Shown one piece after another: positions 17,685 through 27,084 of a stretch of DNA of 64,000 nt. The position numbers and the translations under genes were made by a program. Each line of letters opens with the position of its first letter. Within the stretch, counting starts at the first letter, position 1. This DNA comes from JADCRZ01 sp965200945 (GTDB taxonomy: Bacteria; Bacteroidota; Bacteroidia; Chitinophagales; Chitinophagaceae). Below the pieces are notes generated by a model. It did not search any database and was not told where the DNA came from. It saw only the letters and a list, made by a program, of their open reading frames with translations. The stretch lies in contig OZ241749.1 of assembly GCA_965200945.1 (NCBI GenBank), positions 2,232,001 through 2,296,000 on the forward strand, in the 5' to 3' direction.

Positions 17685-18638
17685 ATGAGCAAAATAAACA
17701 ACCATCCTTTTTCTTCAGTCACCGTGTACTCTCCCGCCAGCGTGGCCAACCTGGTATGTGGTTTTGATGTACTGGGCATGTCGCTCACGGAACCTTATGA
17801 TGAAATGAAAGTGGAGCTGACGGACCATCCCGGCATCACGATCCGTCATACAGATGAATACCGGCTGCCGGTGGTACCTGAACAGAACGTGGCCGGCGCA
17901 GCTTTGCTGTCGCTGATGCAAGACCTGCCTGAACCGCCCGGCTTTGTGGTTACCATCAACAAATGCATCAAACCCGGTAGCGGACTCGGTTCCAGCGCTG
18001 CAAGCGCGGCGGGCGTCGTGGTGGCGGCCAATCACCTGCTCGGCAACCGGTTCAGCAAGGAAGACCTGGTGCGGTTTGCCATGGCCGGTGAAAAAGTAGC
18101 TTCGGGCGTAAAGCATGCCGACAACATCGCGCCCTGCATCTATGGCGGCATCACACTGATCCGCTCCATCTTCCCGCTTGATATTGTAGCGCTGCCCTCA
18201 CCGCCGCTGTTCGTGACCGCCGTGCATCCGCAGATCGAAGTAAAAACCTCCGATGCCCGGCAGATCCTGCGTAAGGAAGTGCTGCTCAAAGACGCGATCA
18301 GGCAATGGGGCAATATCGCCGGACTGGTTGCGGGTTTCATGAAGGGTGATTATGAGCTCATAGGCCGCTCGCTGGAAGATGTGATCATCGAGCCCGTGCG
18401 CAGCATCCTGATACCGGGGTTTGCAGAAGTAAAAAAAGGCTGCAAGGAAGCAGGCGCGCTGGGCGGAGGCATTTCCGGTTCCGGTCCGTCCATCTTTATG
18501 CTGAGCAGGGAAGAAGCGACGGCAACCGCCGTTGAGAAAGTGATGCAGGAAGTTTTCAACAAGATCGGGATCGCATATCATACTTATGTAACCACTGTGA
18601 ACCAGACGGGGGTCCGCTTTGCGGAAGGGCAGGTTTAA
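17685..18638 (+). CDS. thrB: Homoserine kinase
   Basis: A 317-residue GHMP-family kinase that phosphorylates homoserine with ATP. Seen: the N-terminal substrate region VYSPASVANLVCGFDVLG (about residues 11-28), the ATP loop KPGSGLGSSAASAAG (about 91-105), and the C-terminal GGGISGSGPSIF (about 262-273). Length is normal. It lies 72 bases after thrA and 37 bases before thrC, clearly one operon. Cytosolic. Confidence 0.94.
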   Translation: MSKINNHPFSSVTVYSPASVANLVCGFDVLGMSLTEPYDEMKVELTDHPGITIRHTDEYRLPVVPEQNVAGAALLSLMQDLPEPPGFVVTINKCIKPGSGLGSSAASAAGVVVAANHLLGNRFSKEDLVRFAMAGEKVASGVKHADNIAPCIYGGITLIRSIFPLDIVALPSPPLFVTAVHPQIEVKTSDARQILRKEVLLKDAIRQWGNIAGLVAGFMKGDYELIGRSLEDVIIEPVRSILIPGFAEVKKGCKEAGALGGGISGSGPSIFMLSREEATATAVEKVMQEVFNKIGIAYHTYVTTVNQTGVRFAEGQV

Positions 18639-18675
18639 GCCGCACCAAAATCACTTACCATCAATCATATCATCC

Positions 18676-19977
18676 ATGAACTATTTCAGCACCAACCGAC
18701 AGTCGCCCATCGTCGGTTTCCGTGAGGCTACCATCAATGGACAGGCACCTGACAAGGGGTTGTATTTTCCGGAGACGATACCGGTGCTTCCGGAAGGTTT
18801 TATTGAGAACATGGCACAGCGCTCGAAGGAAGAGATCGCGCTGGAGGTGATCAGGCCTTATGTGGGTGACAGCATACCCGGAGAGGTGCTGCAGCAGATC
18901 GTATCGGAGACCATCAACTTTGATTTTCCGCTGGTGCCCATTACGCCGGCAATCTCTGCGCTCGAACTTTTTCACGGTCCCACGCTGGCCTTCAAGGATG
19001 TAGGTGCGCGGTTCATGAGCCGTTGCCTGGGCCATTTTGTAGGGCACAACAGCGAGAAGGTGACGGTGCTGGTAGCCACTTCAGGCGACACCGGCGGCGC
19101 AGTGGCCAGCGGGTTTTACAACGTGGACGGCGTGGAGGTGGTGATACTTTATCCGGCCGGAAAAGTGAGCAGCGTCCAGGAACTGCAGCTGACCACTTAT
19201 GGCAAGAATATCACGGCGCTGGAAGTCAGCGGCAACTTCGATGATTGCCAGCACCTGGTAAAAATGGCTTTTGCCGACCGCGATATCAGCAGCCGCATGT
19301 TCCTCACTTCGGCCAATTCCATCAACGTGGCCCGGTGGCTGCCACAGCAGTTCTATTATTTTTTTGCTCATCAGCAATGGGCCGGGAAAGGCGCCCCGCC
19401 GGTGATCAGCGTGCCCAGCGGCAATTTCGGTAATATATGCGCCGGACTGATGGCACATGCATCCGGACTGCCCGTCGGGCACTTTATTGCCGCCTGCAAT
19501 GCCAATGATACGGTACCCTCCTATCTTTCTTCAGGCCTGTACGAACCAAAGCCTGCAGTGGCCACTATTTCGAATGCGATGGATGTGGGCAATCCCAGCA
19601 ATTTCGTGCGCATCATGGAGATCTTCCGGCGTGAGCTTGCTTCGCTGAAAGAGCTGGTGAGCAGTGAAAGCGTTTCGGATGACGAAACGCGGCAGACTCT
19701 CCGTGATGTGTATGCGAAAAATGGCTATCTGCCCGATCCGCACGGAGCAGTTGCGTTTCATGCCCTGGAGAAGTATTTGCAGAATCATCCGGAGGCAGGC
19801 GGTTATTTTCTGGGAACTGCTCACCCAGTAAAGTTTTATGATATAGTGGAACCGGTCATCGGCCGGAAAGTGGAGATTCCCTCCCTGATACAGGATCTGA
19901 TGCACAAACAAAAACAGAGCGTCAAAATGGCGGTCAGCTACACTGAACTCAAAAATTTTCTGCTGGCGGGCAAATAA
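18676..19977 (+). CDS. thrC: Threonine synthase
   Basis: A 433-residue PLP enzyme converting O-phosphohomoserine to threonine. The ATG at 18676 is preferred because the family starts with M-x-Y-x-STN; an in-frame ATG 57 bases upstream would overlap thrB and add an unrelated basic leader. Seen: the PLP-lysine motif FHGPTLAFKDVGARFM (about residues 99-114), SGDTGGAVASGF (about 136-147) and the phosphate loop PSGNFGNICAGL (about 251-262). Short form, like the bacterial class with the N-terminal threonine synthase domain. Last gene of thrABC. Confidence 0.95.
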   Translation: MNYFSTNRQSPIVGFREATINGQAPDKGLYFPETIPVLPEGFIENMAQRSKEEIALEVIRPYVGDSIPGEVLQQIVSETINFDFPLVPITPAISALELFHGPTLAFKDVGARFMSRCLGHFVGHNSEKVTVLVATSGDTGGAVASGFYNVDGVEVVILYPAGKVSSVQELQLTTYGKNITALEVSGNFDDCQHLVKMAFADRDISSRMFLTSANSINVARWLPQQFYYFFAHQQWAGKGAPPVISVPSGNFGNICAGLMAHASGLPVGHFIAACNANDTVPSYLSSGLYEPKPAVATISNAMDVGNPSNFVRIMEIFRRELASLKELVSSESVSDDETRQTLRDVYAKNGYLPDPHGAVAFHALEKYLQNHPEAGGYFLGTAHPVKFYDIVEPVIGRKVEIPSLIQDLMHKQKQSVKMAVSYTELKNFLLAGK

Positions 19978-20117
19978 TGTCTTCTGTCCTGCAACGGCCT
20001 GTTTGCGCGGCTGGCTTGCTTTGTGATCGAAATATCCTGCACTTCTTATCTTTATACCGGCAAGCAGTGCCATGCATTGGCACAGGGATTGAATTGATCA
20101 CACAAAACAAACTAAAA

Positions 20118-20708
20118 ATGAACTCGAAAAATCTCACTTTGATTGTTGTACTGGCTGTTATCCTACTACTGGCCGGTTGCGGTTGCAACGGGTACAATTC
20201 CATGGTGCAGCTCGATGAAAACGTAAAAAGCAAATGGGGCAATGTGCAGAGTGAATACCAGCGTCGTTCCGACCTTATTCCAAACCTCGTGAATACGGTA
20301 AAAGGCGCCGCCAACTTCGAACAGACAACCCTCACAAAAGTGATAGAAGCAAGGGCAAAAGCCACCCAGGTACAGGTAAACGCAAACGACCTGACCCCTG
20401 AAAAATTTCAGCAGTTCCAGCAGGCACAGGGCGAGCTCAGCAGTTCGCTGTCGCGTTTACTGGTTACCGTTGAACAGTACCCTCAGCTCAAAGCCAACGA
20501 AAACTTCCTTAATCTTCAGTCGCAACTGGAAGGCACCGAGAACAGGATCAAAGTATCCCGCAATGACTTCAACACAACGGTACAGGCTTATAACTCTTCT
20601 ATCCGGAGGTTCCCGAACAGCCTGTATGCGGGCATCTTCCATTTCCCGACCCGGCCTTATTTTGAATCACAACCCGGATCAGACAAGGCTCCATCAGTAA
20701 CCTTCTAA
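20118..20708 (+). CDS. lemA: LemA family lipoprotein
   Basis: A 196-residue protein with an N-terminal hydrophobic segment ending LLAGCGCN, a lipobox, then the LemA helical region: YNSMVQLDENVKSKWGNVQ, QRRSDLIPNLVNTVKG and FHFPTRPYFE, all hallmarks. ATG 20118 fits this signal; the upstream extension lacks similarity. LemA proteins are membrane-anchored helical bundles of unclear role. Context is informative: it is directly followed (8 and 38 bases) by two TPM-domain genes, a trio recurrent in Bacteroidota and thought to act together at the envelope. Confidence 0.9.
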   Translation: MNSKNLTLIVVLAVILLLAGCGCNGYNSMVQLDENVKSKWGNVQSEYQRRSDLIPNLVNTVKGAANFEQTTLTKVIEARAKATQVQVNANDLTPEKFQQFQQAQGELSSSLSRLLVTVEQYPQLKANENFLNLQSQLEGTENRIKVSRNDFNTTVQAYNSSIRRFPNSLYAGIFHFPTRPYFESQPGSDKAPSVTF

Positions 20709-20716
20709 TTATTCCC

Positions 20717-21178
20717 ATGAGTATCTTCTCCCGAAAACCAGCGGCCCCGTTTATTTCCGAAGCGGAAAACAGCAACATCGTGGAAGCCATCCGGCAGGCC
20801 GAACAGCGTACAAGCGGAGAAGTGCGCGTGTATATCGAGAGCAGGTGCAAATTTGTGGATCCGCTCGACAGGGCGCAGGAACTATTCCATTCACTCGACA
20901 TGGCCGGCACGGCAGAAAGAAACGCCGTGCTGGTCTATGTTGCCGTGAAAGACCAGCAGCTGGCCCTCTATGCCGACCAGGGCATCCACCAGAAAACGGG
21001 TCCCGATTTCTGGAAAAAAGAAGTGCAGCAAATGCTGCAGCACTTCAACCGGAACGACTTCGCCCGGGGGATCCAGCTCGTGGTAAAAGAGATCGGGGAA
21101 GCTTTGTACCAGCACTTTCCCTACAACAGAGAAACCGATCAGAATGAACTACCCGATGACATCGTGTTCGGCCAATAA
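20717..21178 (+). CDS. TPM-domain (TLP18.3/Psb32/MOLO-1) protein, cytosolic form
   Basis: A 153-residue protein without a signal peptide. It carries a TPM fold: EAIRQAEQRTSGEVRVYIESRC, NAVLVYVAVKDQQLALYADQGI (only key parts quoted) and the ending NELPDDIVFG typical of this subgroup. TPM domains are small alpha/beta domains linked to membrane-protein assembly or repair and, in some members, to acid phosphatase activity; here the function is unknown. It lies 8 bases after lemA and 38 before a second, secreted TPM gene. Confidence 0.8.
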   Translation: MSIFSRKPAAPFISEAENSNIVEAIRQAEQRTSGEVRVYIESRCKFVDPLDRAQELFHSLDMAGTAERNAVLVYVAVKDQQLALYADQGIHQKTGPDFWKKEVQQMLQHFNRNDFARGIQLVVKEIGEALYQHFPYNRETDQNELPDDIVFGQ

Positions 21179-21216
21179 TTTACCTGCAGCCCCCTGCGGG
21201 TATTAGATCAGTCACT

Positions 21217-22014
21217 ATGAAGAAAATCCTGTTTCTCGCATGCCTTTTTTTCGCGGCGGCGGGCTATGGCCAGAATATTCCCGACAGGCCCAACCCGCCC
21301 CGGCTCGTAAACGACCTGGCCCATGTGCTTACTGCCGACCAGATACAATCGCTCGAAAGCAAGCTGGTGGCTTATGACGACAGCACCTCTACCCAGATAG
21401 CGATCGTTACCATTCCAACCACCGGCGACTATGCCGTTGAAGATGTGGCGCTCGGTATCCTGCGCAAGTGGGGGGTCGGAAATAAAAAGACCAACAACGG
21501 CATCGTGCTGCTGGTGTCTGTCCAGGACCGCAAGGTGCGGATCGAAACCGGGTACGGAATGGAAGGCGCCGTTACCGACGCCATTTCGAGCGAGATCATC
21601 CGGAACCGCATTGCCCCGAATTTCAAAGGGGGCACATCAGACAATTATTACCGCGGACTCGATGAAGCGACCGACGACCTGATCAAAGCTGCGACGGGCG
21701 AATACAAAGCCCCTGAAGGCTACGACCAGCGCGGGCAACGCAAGAAAGAAGGCGGCGGCTCTGCCCTGGGATTCATCATCCTCATCATCATCCTGATCTT
21801 TATCTTCGGACGAAGAGGCGGCGGTGGCGGTGGCGGCCGGAGAGGCGGATTTAGTCCGTTCTGGGGCGGTTTCCTTGGCAGCATGATCGGCAGCGGCGGC
21901 GGCTGGTCGAGCCGTGGCGGCGGAGGAGGTGGCTTCGGCGGAGGAGGTGGTGGCGGTTTCGGCGGCTTTGGTGGCGGAAGCGGCGGCGGTGGAGGCGCGA
22001 GCGGAAGCTGGTAG
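21217..22014 (+). CDS. Secreted TPM-domain protein with membrane segment and Gly-rich tail (YgcG-like)
   Basis: 265 residues: signal peptide (about 1-18, ending GYG-QN), TPM domain (about 22-165, with VNDLAHVLTADQIQSLE, IAIVTIPT, NNGIVLLVSVQDRKVRIETG in shorter parts), one transmembrane helix (about 188-203) and a C-terminal 60-residue tail of Gly, Arg and Ser (GGGGG and GGFGGFGGGSGGGG). The tail is on the side opposite the TPM domain relative to the membrane. Third gene of the LemA/TPM/TPM trio. The Gly-rich tail is usual in the family and not a sequencing fault; it makes the reverse strand look like a proline-rich protein. Confidence 0.86.
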   Translation: MKKILFLACLFFAAAGYGQNIPDRPNPPRLVNDLAHVLTADQIQSLESKLVAYDDSTSTQIAIVTIPTTGDYAVEDVALGILRKWGVGNKKTNNGIVLLVSVQDRKVRIETGYGMEGAVTDAISSEIIRNRIAPNFKGGTSDNYYRGLDEATDDLIKAATGEYKAPEGYDQRGQRKKEGGGSALGFIILIIILIFIFGRRGGGGGGGRRGGFSPFWGGFLGSMIGSGGGWSSRGGGGGGFGGGGGGGFGGFGGGSGGGGGASGSW

Positions 22015-22038
22015 AGACAAGCCTGAAAAGAAATTGAA

Positions 22039-22077
22039 ACGAAGGGGTCGATGCATACCATGCGTCGACCCCTTCGT
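22039..22077. repeat. Near-perfect 18-bp palindrome
   Basis: Bases 22039-22056 pair with 22060-22077 around an ACC loop, with one T-G pair. It lies 25 bases after the TPM gene, in the gap between convergent genes, without a T-run. It is the longest stem in the window outside terminators, and is followed by further repeat units. Confidence 0.75.
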
Positions 22078-22127
22078 CGTAAAGACACGAGGGATTTACG
22101 TCTCTGGAAAGGACCGTTTATTATGCA

Positions 22128-22192
22128 GCAGAGACGTCATGCGTGGCGTGCCAAGGCTTGAAACCCTGACAAACCACCTATGGCGTCTCTGC
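22128..22192. repeat. REP-like palindrome, copy 3, with distal inverted arm
   Basis: A local core ACGTCA-TGCG-TGGCGT (22134-22149) resembles copies 1 and 2. In addition GCAGAGACGTCAT (22128-22140) pairs with ATGGCGTCTCTGC (22180-22192) over 39 bases with one T-G pair. The element ends 11 bases before the aminopeptidase stop. Confidence 0.65.
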
Positions 22193-22202
22193 GGGCGCTA
22201 CA

Positions 22203-24713
22203 TTAAAAACCTTTCTTTCCTTCGATCACACTGTTCACGTAATCGATCTGTTTCTGCACTTCAGTGGCCTGGCTTCCGGTGAGGCCCGCTTTCTTCTTTG
22301 AGATGATGCCTTTCAGCAGCACGTTGTTGATCATCGGGGTGATCTGACTCTGGTATGCTGCCGGGATGGCGTCGCGGAGGGTGGCGATGATGTCGATCCC
22401 TTTTTTGAATTTTTCGGTGTTATTGATCTTCGCCACATACTGGCTGAATGGCTGCAGACCTTCCAGCTTTGCCTGGTTCAGCGGCATCTTGTCGTAGTTC
22501 TTCGCGATCACGTCGAAATCTTCTTCCGTGCCGGTTTCTATCATCACCTGTCCCATGATCTCGCCGAGCTTGCCCTTCACCGGCTTGTTCTTGAGCTTGT
22601 TCACTTCGGCTACGAAGCTTGGGGCGTCTACCACGCTGATGGCTTCGAGGGCTGCACCGGCCACGCTGTACGATGAATCGTTGAGCGCAGTGGCAAACAG
22701 CGATTTGTAATCCGGCTTGTTGTAAGTCCCCAGCAGGCTGATGGCTTTGGCACGCACAACCGGCTTTTTGTCGTTCTTGGCCATGTCGGCGATTACACTC
22801 TCCACCGCCTGCTTCACTACCGGTTTTTTCAGGTCAAGGTCGTTCAGGGTCACCGTCCGCAGACCATAATACGGATCTTTCAGGGCTGTTGTGAGGAGGG
22901 CGAGCGCTTTGGGGTCGTCCTGCTGTGCGGCGCATGCTTCGATGGCTTCGCGGCGGTCCATGAAATTGCCAGCGAACTTGTACTGGTAAATGTAATTGTC
23001 GAGGGTCTTGTTGTCTTTCTTCTCGCAGAGCAGGATCTTGTCACCGTCTACGTTCACCAGATCGGGTTTGGTCTGGTAAGGGAAAGTGAAGGTCTGTTCG
23101 CGGTCGGTCATCCATACGTTGTGCCGTACTTTGAGAGCCCCGTTGTACACATCGATGGCAAACGGCAGGGTGAAAGCGGTGTCGCCTTCCTGTGTCTGTT
23201 TGATCGTGACACTCACCTTTTTGGCGTTGTCGTCGTACTTGTAGTCGATGGAGAGTACCGGGTGACCGCTGCCGAAATACCATTGGTTGAAGAACCAGTT
23301 GAGGTCGCGGCCGCTCACCTCTTCCATGGCCAGCCGCAGCTGGTGCGCTTCGGCCGACTTGAACTTGTTGGTGGTGAGATAGAGGTTGAGCCCTTTGAAA
23401 AAGGCGCTGTCGCCCAGGAAATTGCGGAGCATATGCAGCACGCGGCCGCCTTTGTTATAGCTTACCGCATCGAACATATCTTCCTTGTCGGCGTAATGAA
23501 AACGGACGAGGTCTTTGTTTTCGCTGTGGCTGCCCAGGTAGCCGTCCATGTCGGTGTAGTTCTGTTCGTCGCCGGCGTCTTTACCGTATTTGTATTCGTT
23601 CCACAGGGTTTCGCTGTAGTTGGCGAAAGATTCGTTGAGGGTGAGGTTGCTCCAGCTTTCGGTGGTTACCAGGTCGCCGAACCACTGGTGGAACAGTTCG
23701 TGTGCGATCACCGATTCCCATTTGTTGCCGTCGACCAGTTCACGGGCATCCTGCTGGGCGCTTTCCTGGTGCAGGGTGGCCGTGGTGTTTTCCATGGCGC
23801 CGCTTACATATTCGCGGCCTACGATCTGCGCGTATTTCACCCAGGGAAAATCGACGCCGGTGATGCGGGCATAGAAAGCGATCATTTCGGGGGTGAGACC
23901 AAATATCCTGCGTGCTACCGGCGCATATTCCTTTTCCACGTAGTAGCTTACCTCTTTGCCTTTGTAGCTGTCTTTGATCACCGCGTAATCGCCCACGCCC
24001 ATGAAGAACAGGTAAGGCGCATGCGGCAGGTCCATTTTCCAGTAGTCGGTCCGTGTGCCGTCTGAGTTCTTTTTCTGGCTCATCAGTTTGCCATTGGAAA
24101 GTGTGACGTATTTATCCGGGACGGTCATGTACATCTCGTCGGTGCATTTCTGGTTGGGTTTGTCGATGGTGGGGCACCACACGGAGGTGGCTTCGGTTTC
24201 GCCCTGTGTCCAGATCTGGGTCGGCTCTTCCTTGTCTTCCCCTTTCGGATTGATAAAATAAAGTCCTTTGGCGTCGTTGATGGCGGCGCTTCCTTTTACT
24301 TTTACTTCATTGGGTTTGGAAGTATAATCGATGAAGACGGTATAGTTCTCGCCGCCTTTGTACATCTTGTTCAGGTGAATGCGAAGGAGGAGCCCGTCGT
24401 ATTCATATTTCAACGGTGTGGTGGTGCTGCCGCTTACCAGGGCAACCTTGTGCAGGTCCATGCCCTTTGCATCGAGGGTAAGAGAGTCGGTGGCGTAGAA
24501 ATGTGGTTTGAGGGTGATCCATACGTTGCCGTACATGTACGATTTGGCGTAGTCGAATTTTGCTTCCAGTTTTGTATGTACGAGGTCATTTATTTTGGGA
24601 TAGGTGGCCCGGTATTGTTTCAGCAGGCCGGTGTCGCCTACCGGAACGGGTGTTTGGGCGAGCAGTGAAGAGAAAGAACCGACACAGCACAACAGGAACA
24701 GAATTCTTTTCAT
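22203..24713 (-). CDS. M1-family metallo-aminopeptidase, secreted
   Basis: An 836-residue zinc aminopeptidase with a signal peptide (about residues 1-19, ending SLLAQ), so periplasmic or outer-membrane. Seen: the beta-rich N-domain, the substrate-binding GAMEN motif (about residue 306), and the zinc site HELFHQWFGDLV followed by NESFANY, giving HExxH(x18)E near residue 338. After about 560 comes an alpha-helical C-terminal region resembling HEAT-type repeats. Role: removes N-terminal residues from peptides for nutrition or turnover (family knowledge). A -7-like TATATTTG lies upstream on the reverse strand. Divergent from the DUF4476 gene. Confidence 0.93.
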   Translation of the reverse strand: MKRILFLLCCVGSFSSLLAQTPVPVGDTGLLKQYRATYPKINDLVHTKLEAKFDYAKSYMYGNVWITLKPHFYATDSLTLDAKGMDLHKVALVSGSTTTPLKYEYDGLLLRIHLNKMYKGGENYTVFIDYTSKPNEVKVKGSAAINDAKGLYFINPKGEDKEEPTQIWTQGETEATSVWCPTIDKPNQKCTDEMYMTVPDKYVTLSNGKLMSQKKNSDGTRTDYWKMDLPHAPYLFFMGVGDYAVIKDSYKGKEVSYYVEKEYAPVARRIFGLTPEMIAFYARITGVDFPWVKYAQIVGREYVSGAMENTTATLHQESAQQDARELVDGNKWESVIAHELFHQWFGDLVTTESWSNLTLNESFANYSETLWNEYKYGKDAGDEQNYTDMDGYLGSHSENKDLVRFHYADKEDMFDAVSYNKGGRVLHMLRNFLGDSAFFKGLNLYLTTNKFKSAEAHQLRLAMEEVSGRDLNWFFNQWYFGSGHPVLSIDYKYDDNAKKVSVTIKQTQEGDTAFTLPFAIDVYNGALKVRHNVWMTDREQTFTFPYQTKPDLVNVDGDKILLCEKKDNKTLDNYIYQYKFAGNFMDRREAIEACAAQQDDPKALALLTTALKDPYYGLRTVTLNDLDLKKPVVKQAVESVIADMAKNDKKPVVRAKAISLLGTYNKPDYKSLFATALNDSSYSVAGAALEAISVVDAPSFVAEVNKLKNKPVKGKLGEIMGQVMIETGTEEDFDVIAKNYDKMPLNQAKLEGLQPFSQYVAKINNTEKFKKGIDIIATLRDAIPAAYQSQITPMINNVLLKGIISKKKAGLTGSQATEVQKQIDYVNSVIEGKKGF

Positions 24714-24914
24714 GAACGCAATTTAAGGCGGCAAATATAAGCTGAGACATCCGTGCCGTTTGCAAAATAATTGGTAAAACAACGGCGGGGTGCGGCTTTT
24801 TACCGCAAATAATGGTTTACCTTGAGGCCCGGTTTTTGTACGCCAACACCTAATTTTGTAACTTACCGATACCGTATTTTTAAAAATCAATGCAGGTTTG
24901 CCGGGAACCTTTTC

Positions 24915-26267
24915 ATGTCAATGCATAAATTCATTCTTTTCCTGTTGCTGGCCATCTCAGGAACCCATACCCTCGCACAGCAGCAGTTTTTCATCTATAT
25001 TCAGTCCACCGCCTCGCAGCCTTTTTACACCCGCATCCAGAACCGGATCTACAGCTCCTCCGAAAACGGCTATCTGATCGTTCCCAAACTGCACGACAGT
25101 ACTTACGATGTGTTTGTCGGTTTTGCGCGCAACGCGGCGCCCGAACAACATTTTACGGTCGATATGAACCGGCAGGATCAGGGATTCGAGCTGCGCAATT
25201 TCGGCGACAAGGGCTGGGGCCTCTTCAATATCCAGAGTACGGCTGTGGTAATGAACAGCACCCCGGTGCAGAAAGTAGTAGCCGATAATACCGGTGAAAA
25301 AAAGAACGATGCCTTTTCGCAGATGCTGGCCAATGTGGTGAATGATTCGGCGATCCTGTACACGGCGGTGAAACCCGTTGCTGCACCGCCTCCCCCGCAG
25401 AAGAAACCGGCTGCTACCGACCCGGCCGCTCAGGACACAACAGCGCTGGCATCAACGACGCCTGTCACCACGCCGGCTGCAACAGGGAACAAACCGCCTG
25501 TTGCAGATTCTTCACAGCCAGCTTCAAAGGCAGATACAAGTGTTCAGGTGGTGACCAGGAAGGAAGTGAAAACTGACACGGCCGCAGCAGTAACGCCGGT
25601 CGAAAAACCTGTCGCCACTACCACACCGCCGCCGGTAAAACCCAAGGCAGATTCAACCGCCGGCAAGACACGCGACCTCACCGAAAAACCATTCATCGTT
25701 CGCATCTCCGAATCGAAAAATGAAGAGGGTTACAAAGCCAGTTTCATTGAACAGTATAATTTTTCGACCGACACCATCAACATCAGTATTCCCTTAAAGG
25801 AAACCCTGCCAGTTGCGCCCCCCGCAACGCAAACACGGGCCACTACGCCGCAGGCGACCACCCAGAAGCCGACCGATACGCCGGCGGTTTCAACAGTACA
25901 GCCGGCGCCGGTAGCAAAGAAAGCAGATACGGTTGCCGTGCAGAAAAAACAGGACCTGGTGGTGACGAATTCCGATTGCAAGAATTTTGCGTCAGACAAC
26001 GACGTCGACAAGCTGCGGGTGAAGATGTTGGCCGAGAATGCGGTAGATGACAAGCTGATCGCCGCCAAAAAGGCGTTCAAAACAAAATGCTTCTCGGTAA
26101 AGCAGATTAAAGCTCTCACAGAACTGTTCCCCAGTGACGAAACCCGGTACCGTTTCTTCGACACCGCCTACCCTTTTGTATCCGATACGGAAAACTTCGG
26201 TTCACTCGACGAGATGATCTCCAACGACTACTACAAAACCCGTTTCAAAGCGATGATCCGCCGGTAG
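24915..26267 (+). CDS. DUF4476 protein with long Pro/Thr/Ala-rich linker, secreted
   Basis: About 450 residues. The ATG at 24915 (or 24921) gives a clean signal peptide ending TLAQQQ; an upstream in-frame ATG at 24822 would place the hydrophobic segment internally. Parts: N-terminal beta-rich domain (about 22-140), a linker (about 150-350) rich in Pro, Thr, Ala and Lys including repeated PVAPP-like and ATTPQATTQK stretches, and a C-terminal DUF4476 helical domain (about 357-450) starting NSDCKNFASDNDVDKLRVKM. DUF4476 is widespread in Bacteroidota with no known activity. It lies 6 bases before truA. Confidence 0.82.
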   Translation: MSMHKFILFLLLAISGTHTLAQQQFFIYIQSTASQPFYTRIQNRIYSSSENGYLIVPKLHDSTYDVFVGFARNAAPEQHFTVDMNRQDQGFELRNFGDKGWGLFNIQSTAVVMNSTPVQKVVADNTGEKKNDAFSQMLANVVNDSAILYTAVKPVAAPPPPQKKPAATDPAAQDTTALASTTPVTTPAATGNKPPVADSSQPASKADTSVQVVTRKEVKTDTAAAVTPVEKPVATTTPPPVKPKADSTAGKTRDLTEKPFIVRISESKNEEGYKASFIEQYNFSTDTINISIPLKETLPVAPPATQTRATTPQATTQKPTDTPAVSTVQPAPVAKKADTVAVQKKQDLVVTNSDCKNFASDNDVDKLRVKMLAENAVDDKLIAAKKAFKTKCFSVKQIKALTELFPSDETRYRFFDTAYPFVSDTENFGSLDEMISNDYYKTRFKAMIRR

Positions 26268-26273
26268 CCGCTT

Positions 26274-27023
26274 ATGAGCACACAGCGATATTTCCTGGAA
26301 GTTGGTTATAACGGCTCCCGCTACAGTGGTTTTCAGCGGCAGGACAATGCTCCTTCCATCCAGACAGAAGTAGAAAAAGCGTTTGCGGTTTTCCAACGTG
26401 CCCCGGTGGAACTGACCGGTTCTTCGCGCACAGATGCAGGCGTGCATGCCGTGCAGAACTTTTTCCATTTTGATTTCGACGGCCCGCTTCATCCCCAGTT
26501 CGTTTACAAGATGAATGCGATCCTTCCGCCCGACATTGTTGTCAGAGGTCTGTATCCTGTTGCGCACGACGCACATGCCCGCTTCGACGCGCTGAGCCGC
26601 GAATACAATTATGTTGTGTATGGCTCCAAAGATCCTTTCCTGAAGGGAAGGGGCTACTATTTTCCCTATCCGCTCGACCTCAGCATGCTGCAGGAAGCAG
26701 CCCGCATAGTGCAGGAGTACCATGATTTCAGCGCGTTCGCCAAACGGAACTCGCAGGTAAAAACTTACCACTGTAACATCATAACCAACGAATGGCAGAG
26801 GCAGACAGACCGCCTGATCTATACCGTAAAAGCAAACCGTTTCCTGCGCGGGATGGTGCGCGGCCTCACCGGCACCATGCTCATGGCTGGCCGCGGCAAG
26901 ATCACGCTGAGCGGGTTCCGGAGCATCATCGAATCAAAAGACAACCGGAAAGCGGATTTCTCTGTGCCGGGAGCCGGGTTGTTCCTGGCAAAGGTGGAGT
27001 ATCCCGAAAATTATTTCAGGTAA
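26274..27023 (+). CDS. truA: tRNA pseudouridine synthase A
   Basis: A 249-residue cytosolic enzyme making pseudouridine at positions 38-40 of the tRNA anticodon arm. Seen: YNGSRYSGFQRQ (about residues 11-22), the catalytic aspartate in SSRTDAGVHAVQN (Asp about 53), and FLRGMVRGLTGTM (about 196-208). Length is normal. It follows the DUF4476 gene by 6 bases, so both may share a transcript. Confidence 0.94.
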   Translation: MSTQRYFLEVGYNGSRYSGFQRQDNAPSIQTEVEKAFAVFQRAPVELTGSSRTDAGVHAVQNFFHFDFDGPLHPQFVYKMNAILPPDIVVRGLYPVAHDAHARFDALSREYNYVVYGSKDPFLKGRGYYFPYPLDLSMLQEAARIVQEYHDFSAFAKRNSQVKTYHCNIITNEWQRQTDRLIYTVKANRFLRGMVRGLTGTMLMAGRGKITLSGFRSIIESKDNRKADFSVPGAGLFLAKVEYPENYFR

Positions 27024-27084
27024 AGACGCCGGACCTGATATCTCAACCGCCCCCAAGCCCCACAGCCGGAGGCAATCCTTCTCA

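Noticed and set aside
21720..22088. Proline-rich reverse-strand frame
   Set aside because: Direct complement of the Gly-rich tail of the secreted TPM protein.
23121..24065. 314-codon forward frame opposite the aminopeptidase
   Set aside because: Antisense to the M1 zinc motif and GAMEN region; no start context or domain.
25380..25960. Tandem DNA repeats in the DUF4476 gene
   Set aside because: The repetition is at amino-acid level (Pro/Thr/Ala linker); no exact DNA unit recurs.
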